DNA from: Tetradesmus obliquus | Lineage: Eukaryota; Chlorophyta; Chlorophyceae; Sphaeropleales; Scenedesmaceae | NCBI GenBank assembly: GCA_030272155.1 | Contig: CP126204.1 | Location: 2,347,501-2,411,500, forward strand | Length of the DNA: 64,000 nucleotides | Reading direction: 5' to 3' | In this document: positions 1 to 12,667 of the stretch, piece after piece | Layout of the letters: every line of letters begins with the position of its first letter | How positions within the stretch are numbered: position 1 is the first letter of the stretch | The notes under the pieces: generated by a model | What the model saw: only the letters and a program-made list of their open reading frames with translations | Told to the model about the DNA's origin: nothing | Database searches by the model: none | Made by a program: the position numbers and the translations under genes

Positions 1-3000
1 GTCGTTCACTGCAGTGACAACAGCAGAAAGGGACAGCGGTAGCGGCAACAATGTGCTTGTGAATGGATGTTTTATTTCTACTGCACGAGCTGCTGCAACT
101 GACTGGCAGGCTCTTGTGGCAATCACGGAGTGGATGAACCCCGCATTACGCATCTTCCATGATCACGGTTTTTTACGGAGCAGTCTAGTAGTTGCCCTGC
201 CACAATTTGCACGGTTGCCATGGCGACCCGTGCGTTTTGTCGCAAGGTGTTGTGGAGTGTGAATGACCACACACATCAAGTGCCTAGGCATGCCAGCAGC
301 TCCATCAGCGCAATGTCGCACATCAACCTACACACAGTTGGCAGTGTACTCTTGAAGCTGAAGGGTGCGTGAACCTGTACATTTATGATTGCAAAACTGC
401 CACTCTTGGGCTCAGGACAGCGATTGCAACAAAGCAATGTGCGCTCACGTCCTTAAAAAGTATACATGAGTATTCTGGCTGTCCTGCAATGTCTGGAATG
501 TGTTCGATGTCTGGACATGGCAAAAGTATGTCCAGATAAGGGAGAGCAGGACATCAAACTGACTTCATGTTCAATTATGTAAGGACACTACGTGAATCAC
601 AAACAGCACCCAAACGGCGGTGCGCATTTGACGTTGACTGTTCAGCAGCATTCGCCTGCTGATGTGCTGCTCACCTGAGGTTACTACAATGCTCAACGGT
701 GCAGAGAAATTGAGGCCATTTGGCATCTGCTCAGTCAGCGTCACCGAGCAGTTGGCATTGCCATATATGTTGGCGCGCGGAGTGAATGTGAGGTGCCCAG
801 TGTTGTTGATCGCAGGAGCCCCTGCAACTGTGAACAAATCAGTGCCTGTGGGACAATTGACTGTAAACTGCAGTGGATCCTCATCGCCTTCGCCTGCTGA
901 GATGTCTGTGGCCCAAGAAGCACTGTAGGTGCCAGAATCCTCCTTCACGGTGATGGGCGACTCCCCAGCCTGGAAAGTGGGGGCGTAGTTGACTGCAGCA
1001 GCGCCAACAGCAGCGGCAGACACACCAGCAAGACGGTCAGCAGATGAAACGCAGCCACAGCAGGGCACACCCGGCATGCAGTCGCAGCAGACACATCATG
1101 TGTGCTCCATGTAGCTCCACAGCATGCACAGTGCACTCCCGCCTCCTCACCGTCTGTCACTTCAATGCTCAGTGGTGCTGTGGCCTTCAGGCCACCCTGG
1201 AAGGTCTCTGCCAGCGTCACGGTGCAGTTGGTGCTGCCTGGCGTGTTCTTGGCAGGCGTGAAGCTCAGCACGCCATCAGCAGAGATGCTTGGGCCGGCAG
1301 TGAACAGCTTGCTGTCCGAGCAGTCAATGCTCATGCCGAGCTGCTGGCCCTGCTCCCGTGGCCCGGCTGAGATGTTGCGTGCCCAGGTCTTGTTGAAGTC
1401 CCCAGAGTCACCAGCCACGGTGATGGTGGCGTCACCGGCTGTGAAGCTGGGCGGGTCGTTGACCGGCGTCACCTCGATGGTCAAGCCAGCGCTGGACTTC
1501 AGGCCGCCATCACCATCCTCGGTCAGCGTCACTGTGCAGTTGCTGCTGCCAAACGCGTCCTCGGCAACGGTGAAGGTCAGCATGCCATCAGCATCCACGC
1601 TGGGGGCTGTGGTGAACAACTCGCCTGCCGCGTCGTCGCAGGACGTGCTGAAGGTCATCGTCTGGTTCTCGCCGCGGCCGGCGGAGATCTGGCTTGCCCA
1701 CGGCTGGCGGTATGGGGCGGCGTCCTCAGCAACAGTGACGCGGGCGTTGCTCACATTGAAGCTGGGCGCGTCGTTCACTGCAGGCGCATGCATGCACACA
1801 GTCAAAGCGCGGCCAACAGTCAAACAGCGGCGCGCAAGCTCAAGGCAGGAGGCAGCACATGGCGGCTGCTCGGGCACACGCGCCCTGCAGCTTGCGGCAG
1901 CACACATGCATGCACGCTAGCCGCTGGTGCCGTGAGCCACACCCACCGCCAGCCACACCCACCGCCAGCCCCGCACCTGATTCAATGACAATGTCCAGTG
2001 CCTTCTCAGCAGACTTGCCGGAGGGGATGGGCTCAGACAGGGTCACTGTACAGGCGACGCGGCCGGACTGGCCTGGGGCAGGCATGAACGTCAGCACGCC
2101 CTCTTGGGTGATGGCAGGCGGCTCGCTGAACAGCTCGCCCACTGCACCATTGCACGCAATGTCCAGCTTGAGGGGCTCCTCGTCGCCTTCGCCTGGTGAC
2201 ATGTTGCTGGCCCAGGGTGCGCTGTAGCCCGGCGCATCCTCCTTCACGGTGATGGGCGACTCCCCAGCCTGGAAAGTGGGGGCGTAGTTGACTGCAGCAG
2301 CGCCAACAGCAGCGGCAGACACATCAGCAAGACGGTCAGCAGATGAAACGCAGCCACAGCAGGGCACACCCGGCATGCAGTCGCAGCAGACACATCATGT
2401 GTGCTCCATGTAGCTCCACAGCATGCACAGTGCACTCCCGCCTCCTCACCGTCTGTCACTTCAATGCTCAGTGGTGCTGTGGCCTTCAGGCCACCCTGGA
2501 AGGTCTCTGCCAGCGTCACGGTGCAGTTGGTGCTGCCTGGCGTGTTCTTGGCAGGCGTGAAGCTCAGCACGCCATCAGCAGAGATGCTTGGGCCGGCAGT
2601 GAACAGCTTGCTGTCCGAGCAGTCAATGCTCATGCCGAGCTGCTGGCCCTGCTCCCGTGGCCCGGCTGAGATGTTGCGTGCCCAGGTCTTGTTGAAGTCC
2701 CCAGAGTCACCAGCCACGGTGATGGTGGCGTCACCGGCTGTGAAGCTGGGCGGGTCGTTGACCGGCGTCACCTCGATGGTCAAGCCAGCGCTGGACTTCA
2801 GGCCGCCATCACCATCCTCGGTCAGCGTCACTGTGCAGTTGCTGCTGCCAAACGCGTCCTCGGCAACGGTGAAGGTCAGCACGCCATCAGCATCCACGCT
2901 GGGGGCTGTGGTGAACAACTCGCCTGCCGCGTCGTCGCAGGACGTGCTGAAGGTCATCGTCTGGTTCTCGCCGCGGCCGGCGGAGATCTGGCTTGCCCAC

Positions 3001-6000
3001 GGCTGGCGGTATGGGGCGGCGTCCTCAGCAACAGTGACGCGGGCGTTGCTCACATTGAAGCTGGGCGCGTCGTTCACTGCAGGCGCATGCATGCACACAG
3101 TCAAAGCGCGGCCAACAGTCAAACAGCGGCGCGCAAGCTCAAGGCAGGAGGCAGCACATGGCGGCTGCTCGGGCACACGCGCCCTGCAGCTTGCGGCAGC
3201 ACACATGCATGCACGCTAGCCGCTGGTGCCGTGAGCCACACACACCGCCAGCCACACCCACCGCCAGCCCCGCACCTGATTCAATGACAATGTCCAGTGC
3301 CTTCTCAGCAGACTTGCCGGAGGGGATGGGCTCAGACAGGGTCACTGTACAGGCGACGCGGCCGGACTGGCCTGGGGCAGGCATGAACGTCAGCACGCCC
3401 TCTTGGGTGATGGCAGGCGGCTCGCTGAACAGCTCGCCCACTGCACCATTGCACGCAATGTCCAGCTTGAGGGGCTCCTCGTCGCCTTCGCCTGGTGACA
3501 TGTTGCTGGCCCAGGGTGCGCTGTAGCCCGGCGCATCCTCCTTCACGGTGATGGGCGACTCCCCAGCCTGGAAAGTGGGGGCGTAGTTGACTGCAGCAGC
3601 GCCAACAGCAGCGGCAGACACACCAGCAAGACGGTCAGCAGATGAAACGCAGCCACAGCAGGGCACACCCGGCATGCAGTCGCAGCAGACACATCATGTG
3701 TGCTCCATGTAGCTCCACAGCATGCACAGTGCACTCCCGCCTCCTCACCGTCTGTCACTTCAATGCTCAGTGGTGCTGTGGCCTTCAGGCCACCCTGGAA
3801 GGTCTCTGCCAGCGTCACGGTGCAGTTGGTGCTGCCTGGCGTGTTCTTGGCAGGCGTGAAGCTCAGCACGCCATCAGCAGAGATGCTTGGGCCGGCAGTG
3901 AACAGCTTGCTGTCCGAGCAGTCAATGCTCATGCCGAGCTGCTGGCCCTGCTCCCGTGGCCCGGCTGAGATGTTGCGTGCCCAGGTCTTGTTGAAGTCCG
4001 CAGAGTCACCAGCCACGGTGATGGTGGCGTCACCGGCTGTGAAGCTGGGCGGGTCGTTGACCGGCGTCACCTCGATGGTCAAGCCAGCGCTGGACTTCAG
4101 GCCGCCATCACCATCCTCGGTCAGCGTCACTGTGCAGTTGCTGCTGCCAAACGCGTCCTCGGCAACGGTGAAGGTCAGCACGCCATCAGCATCCACGCTG
4201 GGGGCTGTGGTGAACAACTCGCCTGCCGCGTCGTCGCAGGACGTGCTGAAGGTCATCGTCTGGTTCTCGCCGCGGCCGGCGGAGATCTGGCTTGCCCACG
4301 GCTGGCGGTATGGGGCGGCGTCCTCAGCAACAGTGACGCGGGCGTTGCTCACATTGAAGCTGGGCGCGTCGTTCACTGCAGGCGCATGCATGCACACAGT
4401 CAAAGCGCGGCCAACAGTCAAACAGCGGCGCGCAAGCTCAAGGCAGGAGGCAGCACATGGCGGCTGCTCGGGCACACGCGCCCTGCAGCTTGCGGCAGCA
4501 CACATGCATGCACGCTAGCCGCTGGTGCCGTGAGCCACACACACCGCCAGCCACACCCACCGCCAGCCCCGCACCTGATTCAATGACAATGTCCAGTGCC
4601 TTCTCAGCAGACTTGCCGGAGGGGATGGGCTCAGACAGGGTCACTGTACAGGCGACGCGGCCGGACTGGCCTGGGGCAGGCATGAACGTCAGCACGCCCT
4701 CTTGGGTGATGGCAGGCGGCTCGCTGAACAGCTCGCCCACTGCACCATTGCACGCAATGTCCAGCTTGAGGGGCTCCTCGTCGCCTTCGCCTGGTGACAT
4801 GTTGCTGGCCCAGGGTGCGCTGTAGCCCGGCGCATCCTCCTTCACGGTGATGGGCGACTCCCCAGCCTGGAAAGTGGGGGCGTAGTTGACTGCAGCAGCG
4901 CCAACAGCAGCGGCAGACACATCAGCAAGACGGTCAGCAGATGAAACGCAGCCACAGCAGGGCACACCCGGCATGCAGTCGCAGCAGACACATCATGTGT
5001 GCTCCATGTAGCTCCACAGCATGCACAGTGCACTCCCGCCTCCTCACCGTCTGTCACTTCAATGCTCAGTGGTGCTGTGGCCTTCAGGCCACCCTGGAAG
5101 GTCTCTGCCAGCGTCACGGTGCAGTTGGTGCTGCCTGGCGTGTTCTTGGCAGGCGTGAAGCTCAGCACGCCATCAGCAGAGATGCTTGGGCCGGCAGTGA
5201 ACAGCTTGCTGTCCGAGCAGTCAATGCTCATGCCGAGCTGCTGGCCCTGCTCCCGTGGCCCGGCTGAGATGTTGCGTGCCCAGGTCTTGTTGAAGTCCCC
5301 AGAGTCACCAGCCACGGTGATGGTGGCGTCACCGGCTGTGAAGCTGGGCGGGTCGTTGACCGGCGTCACCTCGATGGTCAAGCCAGCGCTGGACTTCAGG
5401 CCGCCATCACCATCCTCGGTCAGCGTCACTGTGCAGTTGCTGCTGCCAAACGCGTCCTCGGCAACGGTGAAGGTCAGCACGCCATCAGCATCCACGCTGG
5501 GGGCTGTGGTGAACAACTCGCCTGCCGCGTCGTCGCAGGACGTGCTGAAGGTCATCGTCTGGTTCTCGCCGCGGCCGGCGGAGATCTGGCTTGCCCACGG
5601 CTGGCGGTATGGGGCGGCGTCCTCAGCAACAGTGACGCGGGCGTTGCTCACATTGAAGCTGGGCGCGTCGTTCACTGCAGCCGCATGCATGCACACAGTC
5701 AAAGCGCGGCCAACAGTCAAACAGCGGCGCGCAAGCTCAAGGCAGGAGGCAGCACATGGCGGCTGCTCGGGCACACGCGCCCTGCAGCTTGCGGCAGCAC
5801 ACATGCATGCACGCCAGCCGCTGGTGCCGTGAGCCACACACACCGCCAGCCACACCCACCGCCAGCCCCGCACCTGATTCAATGACAATGTCCAGTGCCT
5901 TCTCAGCAGACTTGCCGGAGGGGATGGGCTCAGACAGGGTCACTGTACAGGCGACGCGGCCGGACTGGCCTGGGGCAGGCATGAACGTCAGCACGCCCTC

Positions 6001-9000
6001 TTGGGTGATGGCAGGCGGCTCGCTGAACAGCTCGCCCACTGCACCATTGCACGCAATGTCCAGCTTGAGGGGCTCCTCGTCGCCTTCGCCTGGTGACATG
6101 TTGCTGGCCCAGGGTGCGCTGTAGCCCGGCGCATCCTCCTTCACGGTGATGGGCGACTCCCCAGCCTGGAAAGTGGGGGCGTAGTTGACTGCAGCAGCGC
6201 CAACAGCAGCGGCAGACACATCAGCAAGACGGTCAGCAGATGAAACGCAGCCACAGCAGGGCACACCCGGCATGCAGTCGCAGCAGACACATCATGTGTG
6301 CTCCATGTAGCTCCACAGCATGCACAGTGCACTCCCGCCTCCTCACCGTCTGTCACTTCAATGCTCAGTGGTGCTGTGGCCTTCAGGCCACCCTGGAAGG
6401 TCTCTGCCAGCGTCACGGTGCAGTTGGTGCTGCCTGGCGTGTTCTTGGCAGGCGTGAAGCTCAGCACGCCATCAGCAGAGATGCTTGGGCCGGCAGTGAA
6501 CAGCTTGCTGTCCGAGCAGTCAATGCTCATGCCGAGCTGCTGGCCCTGCTCCCGTGGCCCGGCTGAGATGTTGCGTGCCCAGGTCTTGTTGAAGTCCCCA
6601 GAGTCACCAGCCACGGTGATGGTGGCGTCACCGGCTGTGAAGCTGGGCGGGTCGTTGACCGGCGTCACCTCGATGGTCAAGCCAGCGCTGGACTTCAGGC
6701 CGCCATCACCATCCTCGGTCAGCGTCACTGTGCAGTTGCTGCTGCCAAACGCGTCCTCGGCAACGGTGAAGGTCAGCACGCCATCAGCATCCACGCTGGG
6801 GGCTGTGGTGAACAACTCGCCTGCCGCGTCGTCGCAGGACGTGCTGAAGGTCATCGTCTGGTTCTCGCCGCGGCCGGCGGAGATCTGGCTTGCCCACGGC
6901 TGGCGGTATGGGGCGGCGTCCTCAGCAACAGTGACGCGGGCGTTGCTCACATTGAAGCTGGGCGCGTCGTTCACTGCAGCCGCATGCATGCACACAGTCA
7001 AAGCGCGGCCAACAGTCAAACAGCGGCGCGCAAGCTCAAGGCAGGAGGCAGCACATGGCGGCTGCTCGGGCACACGCGCCCTGCAGCTTGCGGCAGCACA
7101 CATGCATGCACGCTAGCCGCTGGTGCCGTGAGCCACACACACCGCCAGCCACACCCACCGCCAGCCCCGCACCTGATTCAATGACAATGTCCAGTGCCTT
7201 CTCAGCAGACTTGCCGGAGGGGATGGGCTCAGACAGGGTCACTGTACAGGCGACGCGGCCGGACTGGCCTGGGGCAGGCATGAACGTCAGCACGCCCTCT
7301 TGGGTGATGGCAGGCGGCTCGCTGAACAGCTCGCCCACTGCACCATTGCACGCAATGTCCAGCTTGAGGGGCTCCTCGTCGCCTTCGCCTGGTGACATGT
7401 TGCTGGCCCAGGGTGCGCTGTAGCCCGGCGCATCCTCCTTCACGGTGATGGGCGACTCCCCAGCCTGGAAAGTGGGGGCGTAGTTGACTGCAGCAGCGCC
7501 AACAGCAGCGGCAGACACATCAGCAAGACGGTCAGCAGATGAAACGCAGCCACAGCAGGGCACACCCGGCATGCAGTCGCAGCAGACACATCATGTGTGC
7601 TCCATGTAGCTCCATAGCATGCACAGTGCACTCCCGCCTCCTCACCGTCTGTCACTTCAATGCTCAGTGGTGCTGTGGCCTTCAGGCCACCCTGGAAGGT
7701 CTCTGCCAGCGTCACGGTGCAGTTGGTGCTGCCTGGCGTGTTCTTGGCAGGCGTGAAGCTCAGCACGCCATCAGCAGAGATGCTTGGGCCGGCAGTGAAC
7801 AGCTTGCTGTCCGAGCAGTCAATGCTCATGCCGAGCTGCTGGCCCTGCTCCCGTGGCCCGGCTGAGATGTTGCGTGCCCAGGTCTTGTTGAAGTCCCCAG
7901 AGTCACCAGCCACGGTGATGGTGGCGTCACCGGCTGTGAAGCTGGGCGGGTCGTTGACCGGCGTCACCTCGATGGTAAGGGTCTGATCTGCGAACCCATC
8001 TGCATTGGTCAGCGTCACTATGCAGTTGCTGCTGCCAAACGCGTCCTTGGCAACCGTGAAGGCCAGCATGCCGTCGGCATTGACAGAGGGCTGCTCGGTA
8101 AACAAGCTGTCAACAGCTTCGTCACATTGCGTGCTGAAGTTGCTTGGCGCATTTCCTGGACCCGCCCAGATGTTGGTTGCCCAGGAAATGTTGCTCGGGC
8201 GCGAGTCTTCCTCCACAGTCACTGTGTTTTTGCTGGTGTTGAATGTGGGCGGGTAGTTGCCTGCGCGGGGGAGTCAGTGAAACAAAGCATGTCAGCAGCA
8301 TTTCTGGGAATCTGTGCACTGTGGCTTGTCCTGACGCTTTGTGCATGCGGCGGTACGTAAGGCAAGGTACCTGCAAGCAAGCCAGCTGCTGCCATTAAAT
8401 GAGAGAGCAGAGACTTAATGCCTCAGTCAAACACGCAGTGGCATGTGAGCTGCTTTCAAGAACCCTAGGCCAGCTGTGACATGCTGGCAGCTCAATGCAT
8501 CGTTGTTCCCAAGTTCTAGTCCATAAGGGCACCTGCAGTAGTTGTTTAGAAAAGAGCATAAGCAATATGAATCTTCAGAAATGCCACAATAGAGCGCTAC
8601 AGATGCTGCGCCATGCAGGGCACTGCACAAGCATTCAGCATCACTCACCTTTTTCCACCACAATCACCAATGACTTGGCCACAAGCGGCGCATCCACTCG
8701 CCCGTCTCTGATGCTGACCGAGCACTGTGAAGTTCCAGACTGGTATTGCTTGGGTGTGAAGCTCAGGACACCGTCATTGGTGATGCTTGGGCCGTCTGAA
8801 AACATCCTCTCAGCGTCGCTGCAGTCGATGCTCATGAAGACAAGCTCGCCCTCCTCCTTGGGTCCGGGTGAGATCTCGGTGGCCCAGGTTTTGTTATAGG
8901 GCTCGGAGTCTGCTGGCACAGTGATGTTGGCATCCCCTGCCTTGAAGCTGGGTGGATCGTTGACCGGCGTGACCTCAATGGTGAGGGTCTGCTCTGCAAC

Positions 9001-11546
9001 CCCATCTGCATTGCTCAGCGTCATGTTGCACTCGCTGCTGCCAAATGCATCGCTCTTGAGTGTGAAGGTGAGCACGCCTGTGGGGTCGACTGCCGGCTGC
9101 ACAGAGAACAAATTATTGGCAGCTGTGTCACACTCTGTGATGAAGTTGGGTTGCTCGCCTCCTGGGCCTGCCCAGATGTTGGTGGCCCAGCTGGCGTTGT
9201 GTGGGGCCGAGTCTTCATCCACAGTCACGGTATTTTTGGTGGTGTTGAATCTGGGGGGATAGCTGCCTGCGCAACACAGTGAGCGAGCCAAAGCATTGTG
9301 ATCAACATGCATGAACAGTGTGGGAAAAGGTGCAGTAGCATATCGTGCATAGCGCAGTCAAGCAAGTCTGCAGCTGGTACGGCCGAGCCATTAGATTGCA
9401 CGTGAAGTAAACGATGGCTGCATTGCGTGTGGAGGTGTGACGTGGCTGCGGGTGCAGGTGTCACGCGGCTACAGGTGCATGTGTAACGTGGCCGCGGGTG
9501 GATTTCTGCAGAAGCTTTGGCATCGAGCGTGCAGCTGCACAAGCTTTCCGCACAACTCACCTTTCTTCACCTCGATCGCCAGTGGGTGTGTTTCAGTCAA
9601 CCCAATAGGCGACCCAATCATGTCCGCGAGGGTGACCGAGCACCCCACGCTGCCTGACTGGTACTGCCTGGGTGTGAAGCTCAGCACACCATCGTTGGTG
9701 ATGCGTGGGCCATCGGCAAACAACCTTTGCGTTGTTTCAGAAGGGCTGCAAACAATGCTCATGAAGACAGGCTCGCCTTCCCCGCCTGCACCGGCTGAGA
9801 TATCAGTGGCCCAGGTTTCGTTGTAGGGCTCGGAGTCCGCGTCCCTGACGATGGCGGAAGGACCAGGCTTGAAGCTGGGTGGGTCGTTCACTGCAAGCAG
9901 CAAGTCGTCACACCATGCAGTCGCAGGATGAGTGCCGCTTGTTTTGGTTCCCGTGCAGCATCGCTGTACAGACTTTTGATCAAGGGCATTTGTTGTATAT
10001 GTTCAGACTGTATGATTCGGCAAGCTCAGCATGATGTCATTGCTGATTTATGCAGCAGCAGCAGCAACAGCACCTGCCATGCCGTCAACAATGCTGCTTC
10101 AGTTTACAGCAGTAGGAGCAGCAGCAGCAGCAGGTGCCGCACCTGGCACGACTTGGATGTCCAGTGTCGTTGTGCTGCTGCAAAGCCACGCGGCACACAG
10201 CCTCACGCTGAAACCGCACCGTCCAAAGGCATTGGGCGCAGGCTTGAAAGCAATCACGCCGGCGGGGCTGATGCTCGGCATGGTTTGCAGGATGGAGCAG
10301 TTGCCGGTGGGTGTGACGTTGAATTTCAGCTGGGAAGTTCCTTGAAAGACGAGCTCAGACGCCCAGGGCTTGGGTGCAACTTCCTCATCTTCTTGGGCTG
10401 AGATGATTGCTGGCCCAGCAACGAACGTAGGCCCTGCAAGGGGCCAATGCACAGCACAGTACAGTACAGTACAGTACAGTACGTTAGGTTCAGCGTTAAA
10501 ACCTGCTTTTGGCAGTAGCCCATGGCCAGAGGCCGATGTACGGAGGAGCGCAGCCGCACAGCGGCGGTTGTTGGGTTGAAAAGATGTGCTGCATGCCATT
10601 GCAGGCGAAGCACTGCAATGCTGACCTGTTGATGCTGTGTCGTGATGGCATGGACTTGACCATGTGTCGCAAGGTTGCTGCTGCGCATGATAAGGCCACC
10701 AAGCAAGCAAGCCAGCAAGCCAGCAAGCCAGCAAGCCAGCCAGCCAGCCAGCAAGCAAGCACGCACGCACGCATGCACGCACGCACGCACGCAAGCAAGG
10801 TGGCAGCGGAAGCGCACGACATCCGTCGCGCACGCAAGCGAGGTGGCAACGGAAGTGCACGACATCCGTCACGCAGTTGTCAGCAGTGCACTGCAGCCAG
10901 TCCACAGTGTGCTGTTCTACACAACCCTAGCTGCTGCTGTGAGCTGCTCTACCAATGCAACGATGTTCTGGCAAGCTGCTGCTGCTGCTGCTGCTGCTAG
11001 TACATGCCATGCAGTGCATACCCCACTCTGTTCTACCCAACCCACCCAGCCCGCCACTCACGTGGGCAGCGGAAGTTCACGATGTTCGTCACGCAGTTGT
11101 CACCCACACACTGCAGCCAATCCACAATGCGCGTCGCACACTGGCCCGCCAAACTGCACAGCGCAGACAACGGATCGGGTCCTCGGTCAAAGCCTAAGCA
11201 GCCGCCGCTGCTGGTGATGCCTGCACACTGCTGCATCAAGTTGGACAGCACATCATCCGCAGGCACTGCCGTTCCGTTGATGCTCAGCACTGAGTTGCAG
11301 CCGTTGTCTGATGATTTGATCTTGTCTACGTTGAAGGACGCAGGCAGCTTGTTGGCACATGCTGCCAGAGCCAGCGCGTTCAACCCCTTGGCGTCCTTCG
11401 CGCACGGGCGCTGGCGCCATGATCCAATGGCCGCACAATCGCAGGCTGTGTTGGTGGTTGTTGCAGAGCTAGAGCAGACCTGCACCACGTCAACCAGCCC
11501 TGGAAAGCGAGTCCGGCAGCTGCCAATGCCGCTCTTGCACCTGTAA

Positions 11547-11580
<34 letters not shown>

Positions 11581-11677
11581 GCGGCGGCGGCAACAGCGGC
11601 GGCTTTCAGCAACCACCTGCTGCCCCTGCTGATTTACGACTGCACTGCTTCCATTACTACATGATGCTGGGGTTGCT

Positions 11678-11708
<31 letters not shown>

Positions 11709-11710
11709 AC

Positions 11711-11759
<49 letters not shown>

Positions 11760-11878
11760 CCAATGATCTACCTGCAAAACATCGGCTGCTGCTTGTTTGT
11801 TTATTTTACGTGATGCTGGCTGCTGCTGCCTCCTTCAGGTAAATGTGTTCTGTTGCGCGCTGCGCAGCATGCTGTCAG

Positions 11879-11921
<43 letters not shown>

Positions 11922-12667
11922 ACAGCAAGCGCCCACACCATGAGCTGGCACTTTTCACAGCAGCAACTCACTCCGCTTGTCCTGCACCGGAAGCCCAGAA
12001 CAGCTGGCCTAGCCCTGTGTAGCCTGAGCTGTTCACGCCTTGTGGGCACTGCAGGGTGCTCCATGTACCTGCATCACATAAAACAGCTTTGTTACCTTCA
12101 CTGCTGCGTCCACCAGCTGCTAGTACTGCTCCGATCCCAAGCCCGCTTCACTAATTAGGTGGGACAGGCCAACGCAGCTGTGTGCCGTGATTGCTGAAAG
12201 CGTCAGCTTGGAAGCATACAATGGCTGCCAGTGTCATGCGGGAGTGTGTCCCACACGTCCAAGCAGGCCTACACTGCACTGCACAGTTTCTTGCCCAAGA
12301 CCATGGCTTCTTTGCTTTTTTGTTAGAATTGCGCGCGACTTGCCTTTACAAAACGCTGCAAGCATTAACTCTAGCTGAATTGCTGCTGCTGAAATACCTT
12401 GGGACCTGCACTTGATAATGAATCTGCTGGCGCTGCAGGGAATGTAAACTTCTGGTCAACCACAGCCAGAACTTCAAAGTGCTGCCTATGCTGGCCCTAT
12501 GAATGAGCCTGCTGCTGCTCCGCATGCAAGCTCCTGCAAGCTGCTGCTCGTCCTGCGAAGTCTGCAGAATCTGCTGCGCCTGTGCACTCACTTTGTGCAA
12601 AGCTGGGAGAGAGCAGGACGGCCAGCACCCACACTGCTGCCGCAACAGCCCAGTTATTGATCCTCAT
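1..12667 (-). CDS. Giant secreted Ig/cadherin-like repeat protein, 3' end outside window
   Basis: The start at 12667 opens a clean signal peptide (MRINNWAVAAAVWVLAVLL, then SPSFAQ). Proposed exons, 5' to 3': 12667-12592, 12068-11972, 11540-11062, 10433-10143, 9890-9561, 9266-8649, 8260-7646, then five pairs (7487-7173/6973-6347, 6188-5874/5674-5048, 4889-4575/4375-3749, 3590-3276/3076-2450, 2291-1977/1777-1151), 992-675, and the first 8 bases of another exon at 8-1. Frames agree across all junctions, giving about 2,510 visible residues. Exons 2-3 encode a head with about 16 Cys. From exon 4 on there are 22 modules of about 105 residues, each usually starting VND[AP]PSF, with two Cys and many N-glycosylation sequons (NKT, NIS, NCT). 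Such modules resemble bacterial tandem-95/cadherin-like folds. I infer an extracellular, probably cell-wall or adhesive role; the exact family is not recognised. Readings on the opposite strand are shadows. Confidence 0.85.
939..7975 (-). repeat. Tandem array of 1299-bp exon-pair units, about 5.4 copies
   Basis: The same 1299-bp unit recurs from about 939 to 7975. Each unit holds one 315-bp exon (one module), a 199-bp intron, one 627-bp exon (two modules) and a 158-bp intron. Copies differ at only a handful of bases, introns included; examples are a Met/Val change in one module, a Gly/Ala change near 4003 and a Pro/Ala codon at the exon start. Identity ends at about 939 inside the exon 992-675 and at about 7975 inside the exon 8260-7646, so the array edges cut through coding exons. 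Recent unequal exchange or gene conversion is the simplest explanation. Confidence 0.97.
10448..10482. repeat. (GTACA)n microsatellite
   Basis: A short pentanucleotide run lies in the intron just upstream (on the minus strand) of the exon 10433-10143. Confidence 0.9.
10697..10803. repeat. (CAAGC/CAGC/CACG)n low-complexity tract
   Basis: Interrupted tetra- and pentanucleotide runs in the intron between exons 3 and 4 of the giant gene. The Cys/Leu/Ala-rich open frames seen here are by-products of the repeat. Confidence 0.85.
10798..11125 (-). repeat. Duplicated 3' end of Cys-rich exon 3
   Basis: The exon 3 end at 11125-11062 (DWLQCVGDNCVTN...FRC) recurs at about 10905-10844 as DWLQCTADNCVTD...FRC, and in shorter form at about 10830-10798. 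Neither copy has an acceptor that fits the phase of the gene, so I treat them as intronic pseudo-exon copies, not coding exons. Confidence 0.75.
11686..11760. repeat. (ATG/ATC)n microsatellite in intron 2
   Basis: About 70 bp of nearly perfect trinucleotide repeat lies inside the intron between exons 2 and 3 of the giant gene. (CAG/CTG) runs lie on both sides, near 11554-11580 and 11880-11925. Confidence 0.9.

Noticed and set aside
1102-7986. Series of plus-strand open frames (up to 277 codons) opposite the 1299-bp array
   Set aside because: They are antisense shadows of conserved module exons, repeat with the same period and have no domain signature; the minus-strand reading has a signal peptide, phase-consistent introns and conserved modules.
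10840-10905. Extra coding exon in the giant gene (DWLQCTADNCVTD)
   Set aside because: The nearest AG acceptor gives the wrong phase, and the sequence ends in a simple repeat without a good donor.
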